Origin: Fimivicinus intestinavium
GTDB lineage: Bacteria; Bacillota; Clostridia; Oscillospirales; Acutalibacteraceae
Assembly: GCA_018715765.1 (NCBI GenBank)
Contig: DVKY01000011.1
Coordinates: 53,885 to 117,884 of the forward strand
DNA: 64,000 nt
Reading direction: 5' to 3'
Position numbers and translations under genes: made by a program. Under the pieces are notes generated by a model. That model made no database searches and was not told where the DNA came from. It saw nothing but the letters and a program-made list of their open reading frames with translations. Positions 49,217 to 57,053 of this stretch are shown here, piece by piece (the first letter of the stretch is position 1; each line of letters starts with the position of its first letter).

Positions 49217-50227
49217 ATGGCTAACGATATCATGTTTGAAGGCAAAGAGAGAAGAATGCCTAAAATCGAGAAATGCCTTGCTGAATACGGCATTGCCAGC
49301 CTGGAGGATGCGCGCGCCCTTTGCCTTGAAAAAGGGATCGACGTAGAGAAGATTGTCAAGGGCGTGCAGCCCATCGCTTTTGAGAATGCCGTTTGGGCAT
49401 ATACGCTGGGCGTCGCTATTGCGCTGAAAACCGGCGTGAAGGAGGCAAGCGAAGCCGCGGCTACCATCGGCAAGGGCTTGCAGGCGTTTTGCATCCCCGG
49501 CTCAGTGGCTGAGCAGCGTAACGTCGGCCTGGGCCACGGCAACCTTGGCGCCATGCTGTTGGAGGAGAAAACGAAGTGCTTTGCATTCCTCGCGGGCCAT
49601 GAATCCTTTGCCGCAGCGGAGGGTGCAATCGGCATTGCCCGCACGGCCAACAAGGTGCGCAAGGAACCGCTGCGCGTGATCCTCAACGGTCTGGGCAAGG
49701 ATGCGGCGATGATTATCTCCCGCATCAACGGCTTTACCTATGTGAAGACGGACTACGATTTCTATACCGGCGAGCTCAAGGTGCTGGAAGAAAAGGCCTA
49801 TTCGGACGGCGAGAAGGCCAAGGTCCGCTGCTATGGCGCGAACGATGTGCTTGAGGGCGTGGCCATCATGAAGGCGGAGGGCGTCGATGTTTCGATCACC
49901 GGCAACTCCACCAACCCGACGCGCTTCCAGCATCTTGTGGCTGGCACCTATAAGAAGTGGACGATGGAAAATGGCGTGAAATATTTTTCCGTAGCCTCCG
50001 GCGGCGGTACAGGCCGCACTCTGCACCCGGATAATATGGCCGCCGGCCCCGCCTCCTACGGCTTGACGGATTCCATGGGCCGTATGCATGGCGACGCACA
50101 GTTCGCCGGCTCCTCCTCCGTGCCCGCGCACGTGGAAATGATGGGCCTCATCGGCATGGGCAACAACCCCATGGTCGGAGCAACGGTTGCCTGCGCAGTA
50201 GCCGTTGCGGAAAGCTACTCTGCCTGA
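49217..50227 (+). CDS. GGGtGRT family protein
   Basis: 336 residues. The name-giving SGGGTGRTLHPDNMA is intact near residue 258, with GHESFAAAEGAIGIARTANKV and SVPAHVEMMGLIGMGNNPMVG conserved around it. Family known in strict anaerobes and found next to the Fe-S scaffold-like gene; its reaction is not established. No signal peptide or membrane segment. GGAGGA lies 8 bases before the ATG. Co-transcribed with the upstream gene and ended by a strong terminator. Confidence 0.88.
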   Translation: MANDIMFEGKERRMPKIEKCLAEYGIASLEDARALCLEKGIDVEKIVKGVQPIAFENAVWAYTLGVAIALKTGVKEASEAAATIGKGLQAFCIPGSVAEQRNVGLGHGNLGAMLLEEKTKCFAFLAGHESFAAAEGAIGIARTANKVRKEPLRVILNGLGKDAAMIISRINGFTYVKTDYDFYTGELKVLEEKAYSDGEKAKVRCYGANDVLEGVAIMKAEGVDVSITGNSTNPTRFQHLVAGTYKKWTMENGVKYFSVASGGGTGRTLHPDNMAAGPASYGLTDSMGRMHGDAQFAGSSSVPAHVEMMGLIGMGNNPMVGATVACAVAVAESYSA

Positions 50228-50254
50228 TCGGGTTTAATATCAGCGAATAGAATT

Positions 50255-50294
50255 GCCCCGGCTTCCCTCCGAAGAGGGAAGCCGGGGCGTTTTT
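50255..50294 (+). terminator. terminator of Fe-S scaffold / GGGtGRT operon
   Basis: GCCCCGGCTTCCCTC CGAA GAGGGAAGCCGGGGC stem with GTTTTT after it. The rest of the 340-base gap to mtnN shows only GC-rich imperfect hairpin sequence around 50480-50550. Confidence 0.92.
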
Positions 50295-50567
50295 GCCTGA
50301 TTTTGAATTGAAGCAGTTGAAGATCAAATGCGGCGACATCCAGGTTTTACCCCAGTGGCAGAGGCTGATTGGTTTCACATCTGTAACTTATATTTGACAT
50401 CTGGCATCTGAGGAAAGGAACGGTCAAGACCGCATTCCCTGCGAAGTTGAATTGTTTGATTGTGGAGACTGGATACTGGGGGAGCCGGGCCGCCCTTCCC
50501 CCGGGAAGGCTTTCGGTCGCTAATCCTGCGGCGGTAACTTCCCGGCGCCTTTTGTTCGGCATCCAAT

Positions 50568-51296
50568 TTACCAGAGAGAATCCTCCGCTAGAACGCGGTG
50601 AAAAACATCGTCCAGCACGTTGGTCAGCGTATCCTCCGCGCGGTTATTCATCTCACGGTATTGCTCCATGGCGGCGTCGTCCGCATCGTCGGATATTTTG
50701 CGCAGGCAGAGGCAGGGCACGCCGCTCTTATGGCACACGGAGGCGATGGCTGCGGTTTCCATATCAAAGGCATTGATGTGAAAGCGCTCCTGGTAAAGCT
50801 GCTTCGTCGCCTGGTCCGTGAGGAAAAAGTCCCCCGAGCCCAAGCGGCCCTCCTTCATGCCTTCATGGGTCAGTGCAAAACGCAGCAGCGTTTCATCTGC
50901 GTGGTAGACCCAATCCTGACCCGGCTTTTGGCCTGCAGGCAGGCCGATTGCGCTCAGGTCAAAATCACACTCCACATAGGTAGCGCCCGCCACCAGGTCG
51001 CCCCGCCGAAAGCCCGTCACCGCGCCGGAAAGCCCTGCGTTCACGATCATCTGCGCGCCGTCATCCGCAATCAAAAAAGAGGCTGCGCTGGCCGCGTTTA
51101 CCTTCCCGATGCCGCATTGCACCGCGTGGATTTCCAGCCTGCGCTCTCCCCGGTTCAACTGCGTAACAAGAGCGGCATTTCCCCTTTTCTCTACTGTGCG
51201 GCAGCCCAGCTGCTGCGCATATGCGAGAAAGGGCGCATATTCCATCTCATCGGCAAACACCGCGCCGACGTATATTGTTTTCACAGTCTGATCCAT
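50568..51296 (-). CDS. mtnN: 5'-methylthioadenosine/S-adenosylhomocysteine nucleosidase
   Basis: 242 residues. PNP/UDP phosphorylase fold: VGAVFADEMEYAPFL, AVQCGIGKVNAASAASFL, NAGLSGAV, FDMETAAIASVC with the substrate Glu, and RKISDDADD with the catalytic Asp. It cleaves adenine from methylthioadenosine and S-adenosylhomocysteine, part of methionine salvage and autoinducer-2 production. Start at the ATG of MDQTVKTIYVG behind AAAGGGAAGGG; an ATG six codons earlier has no site. Length and residues are typical. Confidence 0.92.
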   Translation of the reverse strand: MDQTVKTIYVGAVFADEMEYAPFLAYAQQLGCRTVEKRGNAALVTQLNRGERRLEIHAVQCGIGKVNAASAASFLIADDGAQMIVNAGLSGAVTGFRRGDLVAGATYVECDFDLSAIGLPAGQKPGQDWVYHADETLLRFALTHEGMKEGRLGSGDFFLTDQATKQLYQERFHINAFDMETAAIASVCHKSGVPCLCLRKISDDADDAAMEQYREMNNRAEDTLTNVLDDVFHRVLAEDSLW

Positions 51297-51633
51297 CCCT
51301 TCCCTTTCAAACATTTATTTTTATTATAGGGGAAGCGATGGAAGAAATCAATCGCCATCTCCACAGCAGGAATTTTTTCTGGACGGGATATGTTAAAAAT
51401 ACGTCCCTTATTTCAAACAAAAAAGAGAGGAACCCTAAATTTGCACAGGCGGGGGCTTCCGTCTCAGTCGCTAAAGCGCGGGGAGGGGCATAGACTGTAA
51501 GCGGGGAGAACAATAAGCGCCTGTGCGCAGCCGGTGGCGGTGCTTCCGCCCACAGGGGAGCCGGCAGCGGCCGAGAGGAACACGGGCGCATTTTAAATAG
51601 ATCGCCCCCATCCTCGCTGCGATGGAAGCGGCG
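51297..51633. other. noncoding GC-rich gap between mtnN and spoVT
   Basis: Apart from the spoVT terminator at its right end I see no gene or clear site. The stretch 51440-51600 is GC-rich with several short imperfect inverted segments and no coding signal. Confidence 0.4.
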
Positions 51634-51680
51634 GCAAAACGAAACGCTGCGGAAGGGCGCCAGGCCCTCCGCAGCGTTTC
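51634..51680 (-). terminator. terminator of spoVT
   Basis: Minus-strand GAAACGCTGCGGA / TCCGCAGCGTTTC, 13-bp stem, then GTTTTGCC. Confidence 0.8.
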
Positions 51681-51693
51681 GCTGCCGCAGGTT

Positions 51694-52236
51694 TTATTCT
51701 TCCATCTGCTTGCCCAGGAAGGAGGCCGCAACCTGCATCAGCTTGATCTCTGTCTGAGAGGGGGCGGCAGCATTATTCTCCGCAAGCAGGAGGACAACCG
51801 CGCCGGACACATCGCCCGAGCCGATGATGGGGCAGGCAATGCCCGCCATACGCTCCAGCCCTTCTACCGGACGTAGTGTCTCGCCCGAGCCGGAATAAAT
51901 GAAATTACTTCTTTTTTCCATCAGCATTTCCAAATTGGCGGAAATACGCCGGTCAACCGCCTCCCGCTTTGGCATGCCTGCGCAGGCGATCACATGATCC
52001 CTGTCGCAGATCAGGACGGGTAAGTTGGTGCTGCGGGAGAGCACCTCCGCATATTGCCCTGTGAAGGAAGAAAGTTCCCCTATGGGAGAATACTTCTTAA
52101 AGATGACTTCTCCGTCTGCCTCGGTATATATTTCAAGCGGGTCGCCCTCGCGGATCCGCATCGTGCGCCGGATCTCTTTGGGGATGACCACGCGCCCCAA
52201 GTCGTCAATTCTTCGTACAATTCCAGTGGCTTTCAT
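51694..52236 (-). CDS. spoVT: stage V sporulation protein T
   Basis: 180 residues. N-terminal AbrB-type swapped-hairpin DNA-binding domain (KATGIVRRIDDLGRVVIPKEIRRTMRI) and a C-terminal GAF-like domain (LPVLICDRDHVIACAG, IACPIIGSGDVSGAVVLL). It regulates forespore (sigma-G) genes in spore formers. ATG behind ATGGAGGCG. A terminator follows. Its presence supports a spore-forming host. No promoter consensus was read here; sigma-G control is known for the family. Confidence 0.93.
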   Translation of the reverse strand: MKATGIVRRIDDLGRVVIPKEIRRTMRIREGDPLEIYTEADGEVIFKKYSPIGELSSFTGQYAEVLSRSTNLPVLICDRDHVIACAGMPKREAVDRRISANLEMLMEKRSNFIYSGSGETLRPVEGLERMAGIACPIIGSGDVSGAVVLLLAENNAAAPSQTEIKLMQVAASFLGKQMEE

Positions 52237-52321
52237 GAACAGATAACGCCTCCATTATTTTTTCATTGACCGCCGGGAGGAGCCCGGGTAAATTTTTGTT
52301 TCTATGGAAAAACTCTGATCC

Positions 52322-52542
52322 CACCCTCGGTGTATAAGGGGCAATCCACCCGCAACAGTTCAGGCGTGCGCCGGCGGCGTTCCCCGGGATTTGGCGGGGC
52401 CCCGCTCTGCGGCCTTGCCAGCTCCCATTTGGGTTTTGGAAGCAAACGGGGTGAGCGGGCTGTTGATGGCAACGCGGCTTGACAAAGCCGCTCACTCTCA
52501 TTGGCTGCGAAAAACCGTGTTTCCCTTTGTACGCCGAGGGAT
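52322..52542. repeat. inverted-repeat element, divergent copy C
   Basis: Ends CCCTCGGTGTATAAGGGG and (complement) CCCTCGGCGTACAAAGGG form imperfect terminal inverted repeats. The interior shares CTGCGGCCTTGC and the GCGAAAAACCG...CCCTTTGTAC end pattern with copy A, in the same orientation. No gene. Confidence 0.65.
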
Positions 52543-52744
52543 GCTGATTAAAGCAAAAATAGTATCTGTTCCGTGGAAATTTTTATACCCCTATACCGCG
52601 AAAAAACCGGCATGGAATGTTTTTCTTGCACTGGAAAAGTTCCCTTAAAAAATTGACGGGTCGAGATGGATACAACTTGTTTCCCGCCGAATCTTCTCAA
52701 TGGGGCAGTCGGAGCCCGGCGTTTTGCAATAATCAATAATCATA

Positions 52745-52772
52745 GAAAAACCCCGGGCGGATTTGCCCGGGG
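52745..52772 (-). terminator. terminator, probably of the glg operon
   Basis: Minus-strand CCCCGGGC / GCCCGGGG stem followed by TTTTTCTATG. It lies 300 bases after glgA, with repeat copy B inserted between. Confidence 0.7.
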
Positions 52773-52798
52773 AAAGCATTATATTATGTTTCATTTTC

Positions 52799-53030
52799 GC
52801 ATCAGTGTACAAGGAAGGGTACACATTGGTTTTCAGTTTGTGGCCGCGCCCCTGGCTGCGTTATCCTTCTTGCCGGGGCATCACGGCTGCGGTCCGAAAA
52901 CGCCGAAGAACCGCTCCGGCGGCTTCAGGCGAGAGGATCGCAAGGCCGCAGGGCACGCCTCACCGCCCTGCCGCGCCTGAGAACGCAGCGAGCGCCCGCC
53001 TGAGCCTGCCGGGCGGCGAGTTCCCCTTAT
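52799..53030. repeat. inverted-repeat element, copy B (opposite to copy A)
   Basis: Begins GCATCAGTGTACAAGG like copy A and matches the reverse complement of its interior (TTCAGGCGAG, ATCGCAAGGCCGCAGGGC, GAACGCAGCGAGC). The right end has lost the terminal repeat (TTCCCCTTATGG instead of TTGTACACTGATGC). The 840-base gap between spoVT and glgA holds copies B and C, the terminator and nothing else. Confidence 0.8.
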
Positions 53031-53074
53031 GGAGACGAAAGCACAAACAGGCTGTGCCGATCCGATAAAAGGGA

Positions 53075-54499
53075 TTACCCCTCCAGCATGGATTTGTACA
53101 GACGGATATAAGCGTTTGCCGACTGGCCCCAGCTATAATCGCAGTTGAGCGCCCGTTTAACCAGCACAGCCCAGCCATCCGCCTGCGCATAGCCCTCCAA
53201 TGCGCGCCGGATGGTATAAAGCATCTCGTGCGCGTTGTAGTTGGCAAAGGTGAAACCGTTGCCCTCGCCGTCGCCGCTGTCCTGAATGCTGTCGCGCAGG
53301 CCTCCTGTTTCCCGTACGATCGGGATAGAGCCATAGCGCAGCGCCACCATCTGCGAAAGCCCGCACGGCTCGCTTTTGGATGGCATCAGGAATAAATCGC
53401 TGCCCGCATAGATCTTACGGGCAAGATCCGGCACAAAACCAATCCGGATTGCAAGTTTATCCGGGTGCCGGGCCGCAGCCTCACGGAAGAAATTTTCATA
53501 CTCCCAGTCGCCGGAGCCGAGCACAACCATCTGGATATCCGTGGTGTTCAGCAGTTCGTCAAGGATTGCCTTGACGAGATCCAACCCCTTATGGGAGACA
53601 AGGCGCGATACCATCCCCATCACCGGGACCCCCTCACGGACGGGCAGGCCCATATATTCCTGCAGGCCCAGCTTGTTTTTCACCTTATCGGCTGGCGCCT
53701 CCGCCGAATAATTGGCGAAAATCGCCGGATCCGATGCCGGATCATAGCTGACAGTATCGATTCCATTGAGGATGCCGCTGAGTTTCCAGGCACGCTGGTT
53801 GAGAATGGTGTCCAGGCCGTGACTATACCACGGGTCAAGGATCTCCTGCGCATAGGTGGGGCTAACGGTGGAAACCCGGTTAGCGCACTCAATCGCGCCC
53901 TTCATAAAGTTGATATCGCCGTCATATTCCAAAAGCGCTTCATCCCGCTTGGAGACGCCGAGCACATCCTCCAGAATCTCTTTTCCATAAACGCCCTGAT
54001 ATTGAATGTTGTGGATGGTAAAAAGCGTTTTAATGTTTTCATACCCTTCCCGGTGCGCGTACATCAGGGAATAATAAACCGGCGTCAACGCACTCTGCCA
54101 ATCGTTGCAATGGATGATATCCGGATGGAAATCGATGTAGGGCAGCATCTCCAGCACTGCACGGGAAAAGAACGCAAAGCGCTCCGCATCATCATAATGC
54201 CCATAGATCGTATCCCGCTTGAAATAATACTGATTATCAAGCAGATAGTAGGTAACCCCGTTTGCCTTTGCCTCAAAAATACCGCAGTATTGCCTGCGCC
54301 ATGCCACGGGAACAGACAGGCTCGTAATAAAATGCATATTGTCGCGCAGATGCTGTGGGATCGTCGCATAAAGCGGGAGCACAACACGGCAGCCAATCAG
54401 CCGCTTGCGCAGCGCCTGAGGGAGACTGCCAGCCACATCGCCCAAGCCGCCGCTTGCCACAAAGGGAAGCGCCTCGCTTGCAACATATAAAACCTTCAA
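53075..54499 (-). CDS. glgA: glycogen synthase (ADP-glucose)
   Basis: 474 residues, GT5 family: VLYVASEALPFVASGGLGDVAG at the N-terminus, HCNDWQSAL, and the C-terminal PSKSEPCGLSQMVALRYGSIPIVRETGGL that binds the sugar nucleotide. It extends glycogen chains from ADP-glucose. The usual Lys of the N-terminal KTGGL motif is replaced (VASGGL), as in several Firmicutes. Last gene of the glycogen operon, 47 bases after glgD. GGAGG lies 7 bases before the ATG. A terminator lies downstream beyond a repeat. Confidence 0.93.
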   Translation of the reverse strand: MKVLYVASEALPFVASGGLGDVAGSLPQALRKRLIGCRVVLPLYATIPQHLRDNMHFITSLSVPVAWRRQYCGIFEAKANGVTYYLLDNQYYFKRDTIYGHYDDAERFAFFSRAVLEMLPYIDFHPDIIHCNDWQSALTPVYYSLMYAHREGYENIKTLFTIHNIQYQGVYGKEILEDVLGVSKRDEALLEYDGDINFMKGAIECANRVSTVSPTYAQEILDPWYSHGLDTILNQRAWKLSGILNGIDTVSYDPASDPAIFANYSAEAPADKVKNKLGLQEYMGLPVREGVPVMGMVSRLVSHKGLDLVKAILDELLNTTDIQMVVLGSGDWEYENFFREAAARHPDKLAIRIGFVPDLARKIYAGSDLFLMPSKSEPCGLSQMVALRYGSIPIVRETGGLRDSIQDSGDGEGNGFTFANYNAHEMLYTIRRALEGYAQADGWAVLVKRALNCDYSWGQSANAYIRLYKSMLEG

Positions 54500-54545
54500 A
54501 ATGAATCCTCCTTTTCGGATGCGAGAAACGAACCGGGAAGCGCCT

Positions 54546-55661
54546 TTAAATTACGATGCCCTTGCCGATATATACCGGGTAAGTGCTCGTGCCTGTTACC
54601 GTTTTATGCGGGCGCACGACAACGCTTTTATCTGCGATCACAGAATCCAGGTGCACGCCCTCGCTGATATAGGTGCCCTGCATAATGATGGAGTTGCGCA
54701 CAACCGCACCCTTGCCAATCTGCACGCCGCGGAACAGAACGCAGTTCTCCACCTCGCCATCAATGCTGCAGCCATCTGCAACCAGCGAATTCTTTACAGA
54801 GGAACCCAGGCCGTAGATCGCCGGCATATCGTCGCGCACCTTGGTGTAAACCGGGCGCTCCCGCGTGAAAAGCTCTTGACAATTAGAGGGATTCAAAAGG
54901 CTCATACTGATGTCATAATAGCTTTGAAGGGAATCAAAAACACAGGTGAAGCCTTTTACCTCGTAGCCGTAAATATTCAGGCGTTTCAGGTTGTGCTGGA
55001 GCACATCCCGTGCGAAATTATCCTGATTGAGGCTGGCGGCATTGTTAATCAGCCGGACCAGCAGCGCTTTGCTGATGAGGATAATATTCATTGCGTAATC
55101 GACTGGCTTGGTTGTTTTCTGATCCAGCGCGATTTCAGCGACCTTCTGCCCCTCTTCAAAGGTGAAGGTCATCAAATCGTCAAGGTGCGGGGCGCGCCCG
55201 TGATGATAGGCGATTGTAATGTCCGCGCCGCTTTCTGTGTGTGCGCGGCACATATCGCTGAGATCAAAATTGGAAACCACATTGGTATCCATCAGGATGA
55301 TGTATTCCTCCTGAGATTGCTCCAGAAAGCGCATAATCCCCATCAGCGCCTGAATCCGGTCTCGATACATGCCGGTGTGAATGCTGTTAAAAGGCGGCAG
55401 CAGGAACATACCGCCGCGCTTGCGGGAGAGATCCCACGGCTTGCCGGTGCCGATGTGATCCATGAGGGATTGATAATTGCTCTTTGTAATAATACCGACC
55501 TTGTTAATGCCGCAGTTGACCAGGTTGGAAAGCGCAAAGTCAATCAGACGGTAGCGCCCGCCAAAGGGGACGCTGCCCATTGTGCGCGCGTTGGTCAGCT
55601 CATTCAGCACAGCATCATAGGCATTGGAATAGATAATTCCCAAAACGTCGTTCGCTCTCAT
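54546..55661 (-). CDS. glgD: glucose-1-phosphate adenylyltransferase regulatory subunit
   Basis: 371 residues. Same fold as GlgC but the nucleotide-binding GGxGxRL loop is absent (IIYSNAYDAVLNELTNARTMGS), as in GlgD, which forms a heteromer with GlgC and modulates it. The C-terminal left-handed beta helix repeats are recognised (VVRNSIIMQGTYISEG, VIADKSVVV). Start at ATGAGAGCG, after GAAAGGAATGG; the long N-terminal extension overlaps glgC. Placed between glgC and glgA. Confidence 0.9.
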   Translation of the reverse strand: MRANDVLGIIYSNAYDAVLNELTNARTMGSVPFGGRYRLIDFALSNLVNCGINKVGIITKSNYQSLMDHIGTGKPWDLSRKRGGMFLLPPFNSIHTGMYRDRIQALMGIMRFLEQSQEEYIILMDTNVVSNFDLSDMCRAHTESGADITIAYHHGRAPHLDDLMTFTFEEGQKVAEIALDQKTTKPVDYAMNIILISKALLVRLINNAASLNQDNFARDVLQHNLKRLNIYGYEVKGFTCVFDSLQSYYDISMSLLNPSNCQELFTRERPVYTKVRDDMPAIYGLGSSVKNSLVADGCSIDGEVENCVLFRGVQIGKGAVVRNSIIMQGTYISEGVHLDSVIADKSVVVRPHKTVTGTSTYPVYIGKGIVI

Positions 55662-55707
55662 AGTTATAACCATTCCTTTCGCTCTGCCCGCTTGAAAACG
55701 CGCGTTT

Positions 55708-56925
55708 TCAATTTGCCGCCTCCGGCAGGTCTTCATCCACCATTGCTTTGGGCGCTACACGCGCACGCGCGCCGATGTGGACGTTCGCCCCGACGACGGC
55801 GACGCCCCAATCCGAAAGATTTTCCATATCCTCCGGCCGCTTGCCGACGATGGCGTTTTCCTCTATTACGGCATTTTCTGCCACAATGGCGTATTGAACA
55901 ACCGCGCCCGCCTTTACTACGGTGCCGGGCATCAGGATCGAATCCCGCACCACAGCGCCTTTGGCAATGGATACATTGGCAAACAGCACGGAAAAATCCA
56001 CGCAGCCTTCAATCTGGCCGCCCTCTGAGATCAGGGAATTCTGCACAGTTGCGTCCGGCGAAATATAGTGCGGTGGGGCAACCGGGTTGCGGGAGTAGAT
56101 CTTCCAGTCAGGATCGCTCAAATCCAGATCCACATTGGGGTTGAGCAGGTCAAGGTTTGCTTCCCACAGGCTGTCAATGGTGCCGACATCCTTCCAGTAG
56201 CCGTCAAAGGGATAGGCATATAGCCGCTCGTGCGCCTCGTGCATCGCGGGGATGAGATCGTGGCCAAAATCGTTGCCGGATTTTTCGTTGGCCTCGTCAT
56301 CCAGCAGATACTGGCGCAGCTTCTTCCAGGTAAACATATAAACGCCCATCGAGGCCTTGTTGCTGCGCGGATGCTTCGGCTTCTCCTCAAACTCGGTGAT
56401 GGCCCCATCCTCATTGACCATCATCAGGCCAAAGCGGGGCGCCTCCTCCCACGGGACCTCCAGCATGGCGATGGTGCAGGCCGCCTGTTTCTCCTTGTGA
56501 TAGGCGAGCATTTTGGCATAATCCATCTTGTAGATGTGGTCGCCGGAAAGGATAACAACATACTCGGGGTCATACCGGTCGATGAAAGGGATGTTTTGAT
56601 AAATTGCGTTTGCGGTGTTTTTATACCACTGTGTTCCGCGGATCCTTTGGTAGGGGGAAAGGATATGAACGCCGCCGTTGACGCGATCCAGATCCCATGG
56701 CTCCCCGTTGCCAATGTAATCGTTGAGCTCCAGCGGTTGATACTGGGTGAGGACGCCCACGGTATCAATGCCGGAATTCACACAATTGGAAAGAGGAAAA
56801 TCAATGATGCGGTACTTTCCGCCGTATGGAACGGCGGGCTTGGCGATGTTTTTTGTCAGGATGCCAAGCCGGCTGCCCTGCCCGCCCGCGAGAAGCATGG
56901 CAATGCATTCCTTTTTTCGGGCCAT
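55708..56925 (-). CDS. glgC: glucose-1-phosphate adenylyltransferase
   Basis: 405 residues. Nucleotide loop AMLLAGGQGSRLG, substrate motifs KPAVPYGGKYRIIDF and GTADAI-like NTANAIYQN, SGDHIYKMDY, and a C-terminal beta-helix domain. It makes ADP-glucose from glucose-1-phosphate and ATP, the committed glycogen step. AAAGGAGG lies 9 bases before the ATG. Operon order is glgB-glgC-glgD-glgA. Confidence 0.95.
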   Translation of the reverse strand: MARKKECIAMLLAGGQGSRLGILTKNIAKPAVPYGGKYRIIDFPLSNCVNSGIDTVGVLTQYQPLELNDYIGNGEPWDLDRVNGGVHILSPYQRIRGTQWYKNTANAIYQNIPFIDRYDPEYVVILSGDHIYKMDYAKMLAYHKEKQAACTIAMLEVPWEEAPRFGLMMVNEDGAITEFEEKPKHPRSNKASMGVYMFTWKKLRQYLLDDEANEKSGNDFGHDLIPAMHEAHERLYAYPFDGYWKDVGTIDSLWEANLDLLNPNVDLDLSDPDWKIYSRNPVAPPHYISPDATVQNSLISEGGQIEGCVDFSVLFANVSIAKGAVVRDSILMPGTVVKAGAVVQYAIVAENAVIEENAIVGKRPEDMENLSDWGVAVVGANVHIGARARVAPKAMVDEDLPEAAN

Positions 56926-57053
56926 ATTCGGATTGCCTCCTTTATTATGATGGTTGCTCTTTTTGGAAACGCTGAATCCGGCTTACGCCTCACATCCTGC
57001 GCACTGGAAAGCGCTCCCTTATAAATCATCCGTGAAAAACAACTCACAGAAAA

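Noticed and set aside
53465..54490. 341-codon plus-strand open frame
   Set aside because: Lies antisense to glgA, without a start signal.
54501..56144. 547-codon plus-strand open frame
   Set aside because: Antisense to glgD and glgC, both of which have complete family signatures; composition is that of a shadow frame.
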